A stretch of 64,000 nucleotides of DNA from Pseudomonadota bacterium. GTDB lineage: Bacteria > Pseudomonadota > Gammaproteobacteria > Burkholderiales > Burkholderiaceae_C. Positions 18,274 through 28,380 of the stretch are shown here, in pieces. The position numbers and the translations under genes were made by a program. The notes under the pieces are model-generated. The model searched no databases and had not been told where the DNA came from. It was given only the letters and a program-made list of their open reading frames with translations. The stretch lies in NCBI GenBank assembly GCA_022566735.1, contig JADFIG010000006.1, positions 1 to 64,000 of the forward strand, given 5' to 3'. The first letter of the stretch is position 1, and the number at the start of each line of letters is the position of its first letter.

Positions 18274-19902
18274 TCAGAGTTCCTCGCCGCGGGCGCAGCG
18301 GTCCAGCAGGGACAGCAGCTTGCCCACGTCCAGCGGCTTGGTGAGGTAGGCCACGAAACCGCGCTGGCGGGCTTCGCTGATCTGGTCGGGCATGACGTCG
18401 GCCGACAGCGCCACCCGCGGGATGGCCACCGTGTGCGCGCTCATCGACAGCGCGTCGGACACGTCCAGGCCGCTCATGTCGCCCAGGTGCATGTCCAGCA
18501 GCAGCAGGTCGGGCGGCTGCGCCAGGGCCATCGCAATGGCTTCCTGGCCGCACAGCGCCACTTCCAGGTGCCACTGCGGGCGCATGCGCATCACCTGGCG
18601 CAGCAACTCCACGTTGACGACGTTGTCCTCGGCGTAGAGCAGGGTCAGGCCGCCGGGCAGGCCGTCGTCGAGCATGCCGAAACTGGTGCGCGGGCGATGG
18701 GCCAGGTCCGCCGCCTCCGCAGGGGCCTCGGCGCGCGGCAGCCAGACGCGGAACTGGGTGCCGGCGCCGTGCCGGCTGCTGACTTCGATGCGGCCGCGCA
18801 TCAGCTCGACCAGGCGTTTGACGATGACCAGGCCGATGCCCGTGCCCTCGATGGCGGTGCGCTCGGCGCCCAGGCGGTTGAAGGGCTCGAACAGGTGGGC
18901 GAGCTGCGCATCGCTCATGCCCCGACCCGAATCGCTGACGGTGATGACCACCTCGCGGCCCACGCCCAGGGCTTCGAGCATGACCTGGCCGCCGGGCTGG
19001 TTGTACTTGATGCCGTTGGACAGCAGGTTGACCAGGATCTGGCGCAGCCGCACCGCGTCGCCCTGCACGAACAGGCCGGGCTCGGGCGGGGTGCACAGCA
19101 GGCGCAGCCCGGCGTCGCCGGCCTGGTTGCTCACCAGGGCCTGGGCCGCATCGAGGACGTCGGCCAGGGCCAGGGGCTCGATGGACATCGGCAGGCTGCC
19201 GGCCTCGATGCGCGAGAGGTCCAGCACGTCGGTGAGCATGGCCAGCAGGTGGGCGCCGGCGCGCTCGATGTGGTCCACCTTGCCGCGCTGGTCGGGGTGC
19301 AGCGGGTGGCGCGGGTCGACGCGCAGCAGTTGCGCAAAGCCCAGCATGGCGTTGAGCGGCGTGCGCAACTCGTGGCTCATGCGCGAGAGGAACTCGGTCT
19401 TGGCCTTGCTGGCGCGCTCGGCGGCACGGGCGGAGTTCATCGCGTCCTGCATCTGCTGGCGCTCGGAGATGTCTTCCGCCACGGCGATGAGCTGCACCGG
19501 CTGGCCGCGCGCGTCCCGCAGCAGGGCCACGTTGAGCGAGACCCACACCACCTGACCGTCGGGGCGCACGTAGCGCTTTTCGGTGAGGTAGCCGTCCTCG
19601 CGGCCGACGACCGCCGCTTCCATGTGGGCGCGCCCCGAGGAGATGTCTTCGGGGTGGGTGATGTCCTGGACGTGCAGGCCCTGCAGGTCGGCGCGGCGGC
19701 GCCCGACGATGTCGGCAAAGCGCTGGTTGGCCTCCAGGATGGTGCCCTGCAGGCTCAGGCGCACCATGCCGATGGCCGCGGCCTCGAAGATCAGGCGGTA
19801 GGGTGCCTCGGCGGCCTCGTCGCGCGGGGCTTGCGGCGATGGCACGGGGAACAGGTCACTGACCGCGGACGGCCGGGGGAATCCTGAGGACATACTGGGC
19901 AT
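18274..19902 (-). CDS. PAS-domain hybrid sensor histidine kinase with C-terminal receiver (paralog of 14090-15808)
   Basis: FLSRMSHELRTPLNAMLGFAQLL; VNLLSNGIKYNQPGGQV; LLLLDMHLGDMSGL; YLTKPLDVGKLL. Confidence 0.93.
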   Translation of the reverse strand: MPSMSSGFPRPSAVSDLFPVPSPQAPRDEAAEAPYRLIFEAAAIGMVRLSLQGTILEANQRFADIVGRRRADLQGLHVQDITHPEDISSGRAHMEAAVVGREDGYLTEKRYVRPDGQVVWVSLNVALLRDARGQPVQLIAVAEDISERQQMQDAMNSARAAERASKAKTEFLSRMSHELRTPLNAMLGFAQLLRVDPRHPLHPDQRGKVDHIERAGAHLLAMLTDVLDLSRIEAGSLPMSIEPLALADVLDAAQALVSNQAGDAGLRLLCTPPEPGLFVQGDAVRLRQILVNLLSNGIKYNQPGGQVMLEALGVGREVVITVSDSGRGMSDAQLAHLFEPFNRLGAERTAIEGTGIGLVIVKRLVELMRGRIEVSSRHGAGTQFRVWLPRAEAPAEAADLAHRPRTSFGMLDDGLPGGLTLLYAEDNVVNVELLRQVMRMRPQWHLEVALCGQEAIAMALAQPPDLLLLDMHLGDMSGLDVSDALSMSAHTVAIPRVALSADVMPDQISEARQRGFVAYLTKPLDVGKLLSLLDRCARGEEL

Positions 19903-20106
19903 GGCACTGCGCTGACGGCCACCACCCACAGCCCCTTCACCGCCAGGTGCCCGGACCGCCTCCACGGCCTCGGGCAGGGGATGGTGAGCCCCGCCCGAGC
20001 GTCAATCGCTTGATCTGCTTGTTGTTGTGTGCGGTGCGCTGAGCGTTCCGCGGGGATGCAGCATAGCGCGGGCAGCGCCAATGCACCAGGGTTTGTTCCG
20101 ATGGTT

Positions 20107-21315
20107 TCAGATGATTCGTGCGGAAGCCGCTTCGCCCTTCGCCGCGGGGGTGTCCAGCTGGAGCAGGACGGGTGAGCGGGTGGGGGCCGCCTCGACCAGG
20201 GTGCGGTTGCGGCCGGCGGCCTTGGCGGCGTAGAGCGCCCGGTCGGCCCGCTCGATGCAGACATCCAGGGGCTCGGTGCAGTCGTAGTCGGTCAGGCCGG
20301 CCGAGAAGGTGGCGCGCAGTTGGGGGACGGCCGGGGCGACCACGGCGTCGGCCAGCAGCTCGCGCACCCGCTCCAGGCCCACCTGGGCCTGCTCGGTGGT
20401 GGTGTCGTTGAGCAGCACCAGGAACTCCTCGCCGCCCCAGCGGGCCAGCACGTCGGTGTCGCGCAGACCGCGTTGGGCGACCTGGGCGAACTGGCGCAGC
20501 ACGTCGTCACCGACGCCGTGTCCGTGGCTGTCGTTGACGCGCTTGAAGTGGTCCAGGTCGACCAGGGCCAGGCAGAAGCGGTGGTGGCCGGAGCGCTGCA
20601 GGCGTTTGCGGTGCTGCTGCAGCACGTCCATCATGTGGCGGCGGTTGACCAGGCCGGTGAGCTCGTCGCGGGTGGCCAGGATCTGGATGCGCACCAGCGC
20701 CTGCGCCAGCTCGTCCTTCTGCTGCTTGAGCCTCGCCCGCATGCTGCTGAGCTGGCTGGCCAGCGAGGAGATGGTGGGCACGATGGCCGCGATCAGCACG
20801 AAGTGCGCGACCTCCAGCTTGAAGGGGTAGTGGAGGGGGTCGGTCTCCATCTTGATGAGCTGGGCCGCGCCGATGGCCAGCAGGGAGTAGGCCGAGGCGA
20901 TGCGTGCGCCGCGCGGCTTGAGGTTGAAGACCCCGAAGACCAGCACCAGGGCCACCAGCATCATGACCGAGCCATGCACCGGCCCTGTGACGGCGTAGGC
21001 GCCCACGATGATGGTGATGGCCGCCAGGATCTGCGGCAGCGTCAGGGCCGGGTCGGCAAAGCGCAGGTTGAAGCCGCTGCGCAGCACCGTGTACCAGAGC
21101 AGGCAGTTCAGCACGATGGTGCCGGTCAGCCACTTCACGTTGTCCACCGACATGAAGCCGGCCCAGGCGGCGTAGACCTGCAGCAGGCAGCACGCCAGGA
21201 ACACATTGGCCGCCAGCAGGGAGCGCTGGAGGCGCAGCCGCTGCTGGGGGTCGGTGCTCAGGAGCACATGGGAGAGTCGGGTGTAGACGGACAAGGCGGG
21301 TTCGGGGAAAAACAT
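20107..21315 (-). CDS. Membrane GGDEF-domain diguanylate cyclase
   Basis: TM-rich N-terminus, then ATRDELTGLVNRRHMMDVL...[15 protein letters not shown]. Confidence 0.93.
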   Translation of the reverse strand: MFFPEPALSVYTRLSHVLLSTDPQQRLRLQRSLLAANVFLACCLLQVYAAWAGFMSVDNVKWLTGTIVLNCLLWYTVLRSGFNLRFADPALTLPQILAAITIIVGAYAVTGPVHGSVMMLVALVLVFGVFNLKPRGARIASAYSLLAIGAAQLIKMETDPLHYPFKLEVAHFVLIAAIVPTISSLASQLSSMRARLKQQKDELAQALVRIQILATRDELTGLVNRRHMMDVLQQHRKRLQRSGHHRFCLALVDLDHFKRVNDSHGHGVGDDVLRQFAQVAQRGLRDTDVLARWGGEEFLVLLNDTTTEQAQVGLERVRELLADAVVAPAVPQLRATFSAGLTDYDCTEPLDVCIERADRALYAAKAAGRNRTLVEAAPTRSPVLLQLDTPAAKGEAASARII

Positions 21316-21509
21316 GTCACCACAGTGACAAAGCATCGGCGAGATGCCGCCGAACTGGAGCCCGGGCAAGCCCTGAGAGCGTTTGGGGGACAGGGGCGCG
21401 GCAGACGATTCAAACGATTTGAATTTTGGCGTGAATCCCACTCAACCTGCTTGAAGTGGGCGTTCCTTACGCTGTCAACCGTGATGCACAGCCTTCGGAG
21501 GCGACTTCC

Positions 21510-22058
21510 ATGACAACCCAAGCCCGCTACACCCGCACGGCCATGCTGCTGCACTGGGTCCTTGCCCTGGCCATCCTGGGCGCCTTCGCCATGGGCCTGT
21601 ACGTCCATGACCTGCCCTTCTCGCCCGCCAAGCTCAAACTGATCAACTGGCACAAGTGGGCCGGGGTGACGATCCTGGCACTGTCGCTGCTGCGCCTGGT
21701 CTGGCGCCTGACGCACCGCCCGCCCGCCTTGCCGACCCGCATCGAACAGGCCATGCCGGCCTGGCAGCGTGCCGCCCACCACGGCACCCACCACCTGATG
21801 TACCTGCTGTTCTTCGCCGTGCCCCTGCTGGGCTGGGCCTACAGCTCGGCCAAGGGCTACCCCATCGTGTGGTTCGGCGTGCTGCCGCTGCCCGACCTGG
21901 TCTCGCCGGACCCGGCCCTGGCCGAGGCCCTCCAGCCCCTGCATGCCCTGGCGGCCTGGGGCCTGATCGGCCTGGCGGTGCTGCACGTGGCCGCGGCCCT
22001 CAAGCACCAGTTCATCGACCGCGATGGCCTGATCGACCGCATGCGCCCCGGCCGCTGA
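21510..22058 (+). CDS. Cytochrome b561 family protein
   Basis: YTRTAMLLHWVLALAILGAFAMG...KLINWHKWAGVTIL...HALAAWGLIGLAVLHVAAALKHQFIDRDGLIDRM. Confidence 0.92.
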   Translation: MTTQARYTRTAMLLHWVLALAILGAFAMGLYVHDLPFSPAKLKLINWHKWAGVTILALSLLRLVWRLTHRPPALPTRIEQAMPAWQRAAHHGTHHLMYLLFFAVPLLGWAYSSAKGYPIVWFGVLPLPDLVSPDPALAEALQPLHALAAWGLIGLAVLHVAAALKHQFIDRDGLIDRMRPGR

Positions 22059-22100
22059 GCCCTGGCGTCTTCATCCCCTCTTGTCCCCAAGGAGCCCCCC

Positions 22101-22703
22101 ATGTCTTCTCGCCGTTCCCTGATGGCCGCCCTGGCCACCGCCGGCTTCGTGCTGTCCTCGTTCGGGGGGCTGAGCCCGGCCCTGGCCGCCACCGCCCCGG
22201 CCGCCGCCCAGACCCTGGTGCCCGCAAAAAGCGAGGTCACCTTCGTGGCCAGGCAGCTGGGCGTGCCGCTGCAGGGGCGCTTCAAGTCCTTCCAGGTGCA
22301 GTCGGCCTTCGACCCCAAGGCCCTGGCCACCAGCAAGATCGCCTTCAGCCTGGACCTGGGCAGCGTCGCGCTCAATGCCGATGCCGACCGCGAGTTGCTC
22401 AAGCCCGAGTGGTTCTCCACTGCCAGGTTCCCGCACGCCACCTTCCAGTCCAGCGCCATCAAGGCCCTGGGCGGCGGCAAGTTCGAGGTGACGGGCAAGC
22501 TCAACCTCAAGGGCCAGGCGCGTGACCTGGTCGTGCCGGTGCAGCTCACCCAGGCCCAGGGCCTGAGCACGGCCACCGGCAGCTTCGTGCTCAAGCGCCT
22601 GGACTTCAAGGTGGGCGAAGGCGACTGGGCCGACGCGTCCATCGTGGCCAACGACGTCCAGGTGCAATTCAAGCTGGTGCTGCAGGGCGTGCCTGCCCTG
22701 TGA
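22101..22703 (+). CDS. YceI family protein, signal peptide
   Basis: LVPAKSEVTFVARQLGVPLQGRFKSFQVQSAFDP...HATFQSSAIKALGGGKFEVTGKLNLKG. Confidence 0.9.
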   Translation: MSSRRSLMAALATAGFVLSSFGGLSPALAATAPAAAQTLVPAKSEVTFVARQLGVPLQGRFKSFQVQSAFDPKALATSKIAFSLDLGSVALNADADRELLKPEWFSTARFPHATFQSSAIKALGGGKFEVTGKLNLKGQARDLVVPVQLTQAQGLSTATGSFVLKRLDFKVGEGDWADASIVANDVQVQFKLVLQGVPAL

Positions 22704-22765
22704 GTGCCGTGTTCCCCACCCCCACCCCTCAACCCCTTCCTTCTGTTCTGACTGGAGATCTCCTC

Positions 22766-23335
22766 ATGACCCGCACCCTGATCGCTTCCGCCCTGCTGGC
22801 CACCCTGGCTGCCACCGCCCACGCCGCGCCGGCCACCTACGCCATCGACCCCACCCACACCTTCGTGACCTTCGAGGCCAAGCACTTCGGCACCTCGACC
22901 AACCGCGGCCGCTTCGACAAGAAGTCGGGCTCCGTGACCATCGACGCCGCTGCCAAGACCGGCCAGGTCGAGATCACCCTGGAGACCGGCTCGATCAACA
23001 CCGGCACCGAAGCCTTCAACAACCACCTCAAGAGCAAGGATTTCTTCAACGCCGAGGCCTTCCCCCAGGCCACGTTCAAGAGCAGCAAGGTGGTGTTCGA
23101 GGGTGAGAAGGTCGTGGCGGTGGTCGGCGACCTGACCCTGCTGGGCAAGAGCCAGACCGTGACCCTGAAGGCCAACAACTACGGTTGCTACGACAACCCG
23201 ATGCTCAAGCGCCAGGTCTGCGGCGGTGACTTCGAAACCACCATCCAGCGCAGCGAGTTCGGCATGAACTACGGCCTGCCCTTCATCCCCAACGACGTGA
23301 AGCTGGTCATCCAGGTCGAAGCCGTCAAGCAGTGA
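22766..23335 (+). CDS. YceI family protein, signal peptide
   Basis: APATYAIDPTHTFVTFEAKHFGTSTNRGRFDKKSG...PQATFKSSKVVFEGEKVVAVVGDLTLLGKSQTV. Confidence 0.92.
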   Translation: MTRTLIASALLATLAATAHAAPATYAIDPTHTFVTFEAKHFGTSTNRGRFDKKSGSVTIDAAAKTGQVEITLETGSINTGTEAFNNHLKSKDFFNAEAFPQATFKSSKVVFEGEKVVAVVGDLTLLGKSQTVTLKANNYGCYDNPMLKRQVCGGDFETTIQRSEFGMNYGLPFIPNDVKLVIQVEAVKQ

Positions 23336-24776
23336 CGGAATCCAGCGGGGCCGCGTCCGGGGGATGACCCGGGCGGGCGGCTTCGCTGTCAGGGCCGATG
23401 AGGGCCGCGCGGGGGCCACCGAGGTGGTGCCGCAGCACGGCCAGGAGTTCATCGGCCCGGAATGGCTTGGGCAGGTGGCTGTCCATGCCCGCAGCCAGGC
23501 ACTGGGCACGGTCGTGACCCAGGGCATTGGCGGTGAGGGCCACCACCGGGAGGTGCGGCAGGCCCTGCGTCCGTTCCCACGCACGCAGCCTGCGGCAGGC
23601 TTCCATGCCGTCCATCTCGGGCATCTGCAGGTCCATCAGCACGAGCTGGAAGGGCCGGCCGGAGTGGCTCAGCAGGGCCAGGGCCTCGCGGCCGTGCTCC
23701 GCCCGGGTCACGCTCAGGCCGAAGCGGCGCAGCGTGGCTTCGGCCACCATGGCGTTGATGGCGTTGTCCTCGACCAGCAGCACATGGGCGTCGAATGGCG
23801 GCGGGGCGTGGGGCGGCGGCGGGCGGCAACTGCACCGTGGCGCTGAACACCGAGCCGCGCTGAGGCTCGCTCACGCAGACCACGTCCCCGCCCATGGCCC
23901 GCACGATCTCGCGGGTGATGGTCAGCCCCAGGCCCGTGCCCTTGTGGCGGCGCACGAAGCTGTCATCGACCTGGTGGAAGGCGTCGAAGATCAGGGGCAG
24001 CGCCTCGGGCGGGATGCCCACGCCGGTGTCCTGGACGTCGAGGCGCAGGGCGTGGCCCGGGCTGGCGTCGCGCGACACCCGCAGCCGCACTTCGCCCCTG
24101 TCGGTGAACTTGAGCGCGTTGCCCAGCAGGTTGTGCAGCACCTGGCGCACGCGGGCGGCGTCGCCCTGCACCCAGCAGGGCTGCGGCAGGCGGATGTCGG
24201 TGAGCAGGCGCAGGCCCGCTCGATGAGCTGGAGCTGGTGGCGCGATTCGGCCAGCACGCCGGGGCGATCGGGCAGGCGCTCCGGCGTCAGGCGCGCCAGG
24301 CCCAGGATGCCGTGCAGCGGCGTGCGCATCTCGTGGCTCATGGTGGCCAGGAAGCGGTCCTTGACGGCGCTGTGGCGCTGCGCCATGACGAGCGCCGCGC
24401 TGCGTTCGCGGGCGATGCGGTCGGTGGTGAAGCGCAGCCACAGCAGCTCGGTGATGCGGCGTTCGGCGCGTCGGCCTTCGAAGAGCATCAGCGCCAGCAG
24501 CGACAGCAGGCCCAGTCCGCGGAACAGGCCGTAGGCGTCCTGGCGGGCCAGCAGCGCCAGGCTGGCGGGCACCAGCAGGCACAGCGCGGCCCAGGCCAGT
24601 GCCCAGGTGAGGCCGGTCTGCTGGACCACCGCCAGGGCCAGGCCGGCCGCCGCCAGGGCGCTGACCACCGCGACGGGCAGGGTCGGCGCAAACAGCATGC
24701 GGATGCGCTCGGCCTGGATCAGGCGGGTGAGTTCGGCGTCGTCCGGTGGGGTCACGGTGCCCGGCGTGGGTGGCAT
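23325..24776 (-). pseudogene. Hybrid sensor histidine kinase split over three frames (TM-HisKA / HATPase / REC)
   Basis: Frame A: SHEMRTPLHGILGLARL...LQLIERA; frame B: GLRLLTDIRLPQPCWVQGDAARVRQVLHNLLGNALKFTDRGEV...GTGLGLTITREIV; frame C: LLVEDNAINAMVAEATL...VLMDLQMPEMDGMEACRRL. Confidence 0.75.
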
Positions 24777-24958
24777 GCGGTCCTTTGCCTTGCCCGGGGT
24801 CGGGCGCGGGGCCGGCGTGCTGGGCGTGCGGGCCGGCCGAGCGCAGGGTCACACCGAGGCGGCGGGCCTCGGGGACGTCCTCTCTGTGGGTTCTTTGCAG
24901 ACGATGCTGCAGGCGCCGGCGCGGGGTGTCAATCGGGCAGGACACCCGAAAGTGCCGC

Positions 24959-25789
24959 TCAACCCTCGGACTGGGGGATGTTGAGGCGCTCGCACACGCG
25001 CATGGTGGCGAGCTGGAAGGCCTGGAAATGCAGGCCGACCTGGTGGGCGACGGGTTCCAGCTCGGCCCACACGGATTGTGGGTCGGCGGCGCGCGTCGGG
25101 TTGAGCAGCAGGCTGTCGACGGCCGCGCCGATGGTCAGCAGCTTCTGCACGGCGGGGCGCTCCTGGCCCCACTGGCTGGGGCTGTTGGGGCGGGCGCGCA
25201 CGCTGTCGCTGACCTCGCGCGACAGGCCCCAGGACTGGCACAGGGCCGCGCCCAGCGCCGAGTGGCTGACGCCGAAGGCCTCGATCTCGGCGGCGCACAG
25301 CAGGGCCTCGTCGGAGCCGTCGGTCTCCAGCGAGGTGTAGCGCTGGCGGTCGTAAGCGTAGAGCACGGCGCGGCCGCTTTCGGCGAACAGGCCGGCGGTG
25401 TGGGCCTGCCAGGGGTCGACGTCGAGCTGGCGGGCGATGCGGCCCATGGCCAGGCCACGCACGCCGGCGCGGTCCCAGATGGTCTGCAGCAGGGGGCTGG
25501 GCGGGAAGGCGCCGCGCAGGCCGATCTCGTAGGTCAGGCCGGCCACCTGCGCCATGCCCAGGTAGCGGATGCCTTCGTGCACGGTCTCGACGCGCTTGAG
25601 CAGGCCGAACAGCGCCGAGTTGACGGTGCGCACCACGGCCGAGGACAGGGCCATGTCGGTCTCGATCAGGGCGGCGAGCTGGTCGGTCGAGCAGTTCTCG
25701 TCGGCCATCAGCAACGACAGTTTGACCAAGGTGCTCGGGCAGGCCGGCAGGTCGATGTTCAGGTTGCGGAGTTGGGGCGCGATGCTCAT
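24959..25789 (-). CDS. HDOD-domain protein
   Basis: NIDLPACPSTLVKLSLLMADENCSTDQLAALIETDMALSSAVVRTVNSALFGL. Confidence 0.87.
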   Translation of the reverse strand: MSIAPQLRNLNIDLPACPSTLVKLSLLMADENCSTDQLAALIETDMALSSAVVRTVNSALFGLLKRVETVHEGIRYLGMAQVAGLTYEIGLRGAFPPSPLLQTIWDRAGVRGLAMGRIARQLDVDPWQAHTAGLFAESGRAVLYAYDRQRYTSLETDGSDEALLCAAEIEAFGVSHSALGAALCQSWGLSREVSDSVRARPNSPSQWGQERPAVQKLLTIGAAVDSLLLNPTRAADPQSVWAELEPVAHQVGLHFQAFQLATMRVCERLNIPQSEG

Positions 25790-25910
25790 GACGGGGTCCT
25801 CAGGCAGACCCTGTCAGTCTAGGCGCTTGCGCCATCCGGGAGGCATCAAACAGAGCCCGCAGGGTCGGGCTTTCTGCTGCTTTTCGCGGCAAAGTGCACG
25901 GCGGGACCGC

Positions 25911-26996
25911 TCACCTCGGGATGAATCGGCGACGCGAGGCGCCATTGGGCCGGTACACGCCCTGGGCCTTGCGGAATTCGCTGGGTGGCACGCCGCGCCA
26001 GCGCCGGAAGGCTTCGATGAAGGTGGTGACGTCGGCGTAGCCCAGGCGCTCGGCGATCTCGCTGTGCGTGAGCGTGGCGCTGGTCATCAGCTCCTCGGCC
26101 AGGGTCGAGCGCACTTCCTCCAGCAGGGCCCGGAAGGACGCGCCCTCGGCGGTGAGGTGGCGGCGCAGGGTGCGCGAGGTCATGTGCATCTCGCAGGCGA
26201 CCTCTTCCATGTCGGGGATGTGGCCGGGGCGGCGCATCAGGCGGTCGCGCACCTGGGCGGCCACGCCGGTGCGAGAGGAGCGCGCATCGACCAGGCGCTT
26301 GCACATCTGCTCGCACAGGGCGGCGGTGTGCGGGTCGGCCTGCGGCAGGGGCTCGTGCATGAGCGCGGCGGCAAACAGGCTGCGGTCCTGGGCCTGGCCG
26401 AACAGGGGCTGCACGCCGAACAGCTCGGTGTAGGCCGCGATGGTGGCCTCGTCGGGTGTCGGCCGGCGCATCAGCACGGCCGTGTAGGGCATGGGGCGGC
26501 CCAGCACCTCGCGCTGCAGCGTGAGGGCGGCAGCACGGTCGCGGTCGATGATGAACTGGCGCACTTCGGGCGGCAGGTGGTCGGAGTGGAAGGTGACCAT
26601 GATCTGCTCGCCGACCTGCTCGACCTCGTTGGTGGTCAGCGAGAAGGTCTGGTTGAGCATGCGCGAGCCCATGCTCACGGCCATGCCCAGGTTCGGGCTC
26701 GACAGCACGGCGTAGCCCCACAGCCCGTAGGTGGTGACGTGGTAGCGCTTGCCGGCTTCCAGGCCCAGCAGGGGCAGGTGCGGCAGCTCGGCCACCAGGT
26801 TGCGGATGAGCTGGATTTCCTGCTGCGCCTCGATCTCGCCCTTGGGGTCTTCGATGGTGGTGCGGTGCAGGCCGGTGTGGCGGAACATGGCCTCGGGTGA
26901 GAGGCCGTGGTCGAAACCCAATTGGCACAGGACGCGGGCGGTGGCCATGCCACGGCGGAAATCCCAGAGGTGTCTGGGCACGGACTTCAGGCTCAT
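25911..26996 (-). CDS. AraC-family transcriptional regulator (arabinose-binding-like N-terminal domain)
   Basis: C-terminal HTH MEEVACEMHMTSRTLRRHLTAEGASFRALLEEVRSTLAEELM...IAERLGYADVTTFIEAFRRWRGVPPSEFRK. Confidence 0.93.
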   Translation of the reverse strand: MSLKSVPRHLWDFRRGMATARVLCQLGFDHGLSPEAMFRHTGLHRTTIEDPKGEIEAQQEIQLIRNLVAELPHLPLLGLEAGKRYHVTTYGLWGYAVLSSPNLGMAVSMGSRMLNQTFSLTTNEVEQVGEQIMVTFHSDHLPPEVRQFIIDRDRAAALTLQREVLGRPMPYTAVLMRRPTPDEATIAAYTELFGVQPLFGQAQDRSLFAAALMHEPLPQADPHTAALCEQMCKRLVDARSSRTGVAAQVRDRLMRRPGHIPDMEEVACEMHMTSRTLRRHLTAEGASFRALLEEVRSTLAEELMTSATLTHSEIAERLGYADVTTFIEAFRRWRGVPPSEFRKAQGVYRPNGASRRRFIPR

Positions 26997-27127
26997 GTCA
27001 CACCGATGCTGCTAGGCGGATCGAACGCACCCCGTGGCACGGGGGCAATGCGCGCCAATTATGGATCATTTGACAATGGTTGTCCGCAGAAATGCTCCGC
27101 ACCAGAACAATTTGAGTGACGGGTGCC

Positions 27128-28330
27128 TCACTTGCGCACGATGGCCAGGCCCTTGAGGTACTCGCCCTCGGGGAAGGTGATGGTCGTGGGGTGGTCGCTG
27201 GTGGCTTCCAGGCGGCGCAGCAGGTAGCCATCGACCTGGGCGTCCAGGCCGGCGCCGGCCACGATCTTGTGGAAGAGCTCGGCCCCGATGCCGCCCGAGC
27301 AGGAGAAGGTCAGCAGCAGGCCACCCGGGTTGAGCAGCTTGAAGGCCAGGCGGTTGATGTCCTTGTAGGCGCGGCTGGCGCGGTCGGCGTGGGCGGCGCT
27401 GGGGGCGAACTTGGGCGGGTCCAGCACGATGGCGTCGAAACGTCGGCCGTCCTTGATGAACTGGCGCAGCGAGCCGTTGACGTCGGCATCCAGCGCGGTG
27501 TGGGCGGCGGGGTCGAAGCCATTGAGCGCGACATGGGCCGTGGCGCGGGCCAGGGCCGGGCCGGAGGAGTCCACGCTGGTGACCTCGGTGGCGCCGCCGG
27601 CCAGGGCGGCCACGCTGAAGCCGCCGGTGTAGCTGTAGCAGTTGAGCACCGTCTGGCAGCCCAGGTCGCGCACCAGCCTGGCGAACAGGCCGCGGTTGTC
27701 GCGCTGGTCGAGGTAGTAGCCGGTCTTGTGGCCCTCGGCGACGTCCAGGGTCAGCTTCCAGCCGTTTTCGTGGATGGTGACCTCGGTGGCGCGTTGGTCG
27801 CCAGCGGCCGTGTCCGGGTGGCGCAGCCAGCCGGTGACCGGCGCCAGGCCTTCGAGGCCGCGCACGCCGGAGTCGGAGCGTTCGTAAAGAAAAGGGCAGC
27901 CGGTGGCGGCGACCAGCGCGTCGGCGATGGCGTCCTTCCAGCGCTCGGTGCCGGCGCTGAGGAACTGCGCCGAGAGCACGTCGTCGTAGCGGTCGACGAT
28001 CAGGCCGGGCAGGCCGTCGGCTTCGCCGTGGACGAGGCGGATGCCGTTGGAGTCGATGGCCAGGCGCTGGCGCAGGGCCACGGCGGCCTGGACGCGGCGG
28101 GCGAAGAACTCGGCGTCGATGCGCTCGGCTTCGTCGAAGCTCCAGGCGCGCACGCGGATCTGCGAGCTGGGGCTGAAGGCGGCCCAGGCCAGGAACTTGC
28201 CGTCGCTGGACTCGACGCGCACCGTCTCGCCGGCGTCGCCGCCACCTTTGGCGATGCTGCCCTGGAAGACCCAGGGGTGGTGCCGCAACAGGGAGCGCTC
28301 TTTGCCTTCGCGCAGGGTGATCGTCTTCAT
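27128..28330 (-). CDS. rlmI: Class I SAM-dependent rRNA methyltransferase, RlmI-like (PUA + MTase)
   Basis: LREGKERSLLRHHPWVFQGSI...GHKTGYYLDQRDNRGLFARLV...VLNCYSYTGGFSVAAL...FDAIVLDPPKFA. Confidence 0.88.
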   Translation of the reverse strand: MKTITLREGKERSLLRHHPWVFQGSIAKGGGDAGETVRVESSDGKFLAWAAFSPSSQIRVRAWSFDEAERIDAEFFARRVQAAVALRQRLAIDSNGIRLVHGEADGLPGLIVDRYDDVLSAQFLSAGTERWKDAIADALVAATGCPFLYERSDSGVRGLEGLAPVTGWLRHPDTAAGDQRATEVTIHENGWKLTLDVAEGHKTGYYLDQRDNRGLFARLVRDLGCQTVLNCYSYTGGFSVAALAGGATEVTSVDSSGPALARATAHVALNGFDPAAHTALDADVNGSLRQFIKDGRRFDAIVLDPPKFAPSAAHADRASRAYKDINRLAFKLLNPGGLLLTFSCSGGIGAELFHKIVAGAGLDAQVDGYLLRRLEATSDHPTTITFPEGEYLKGLAIVRK

Positions 28331-28380
28331 GGGGAGGAGGGGGACACGTGCAAAGCCGAGATTGTCCGTCACCCGCCGCG

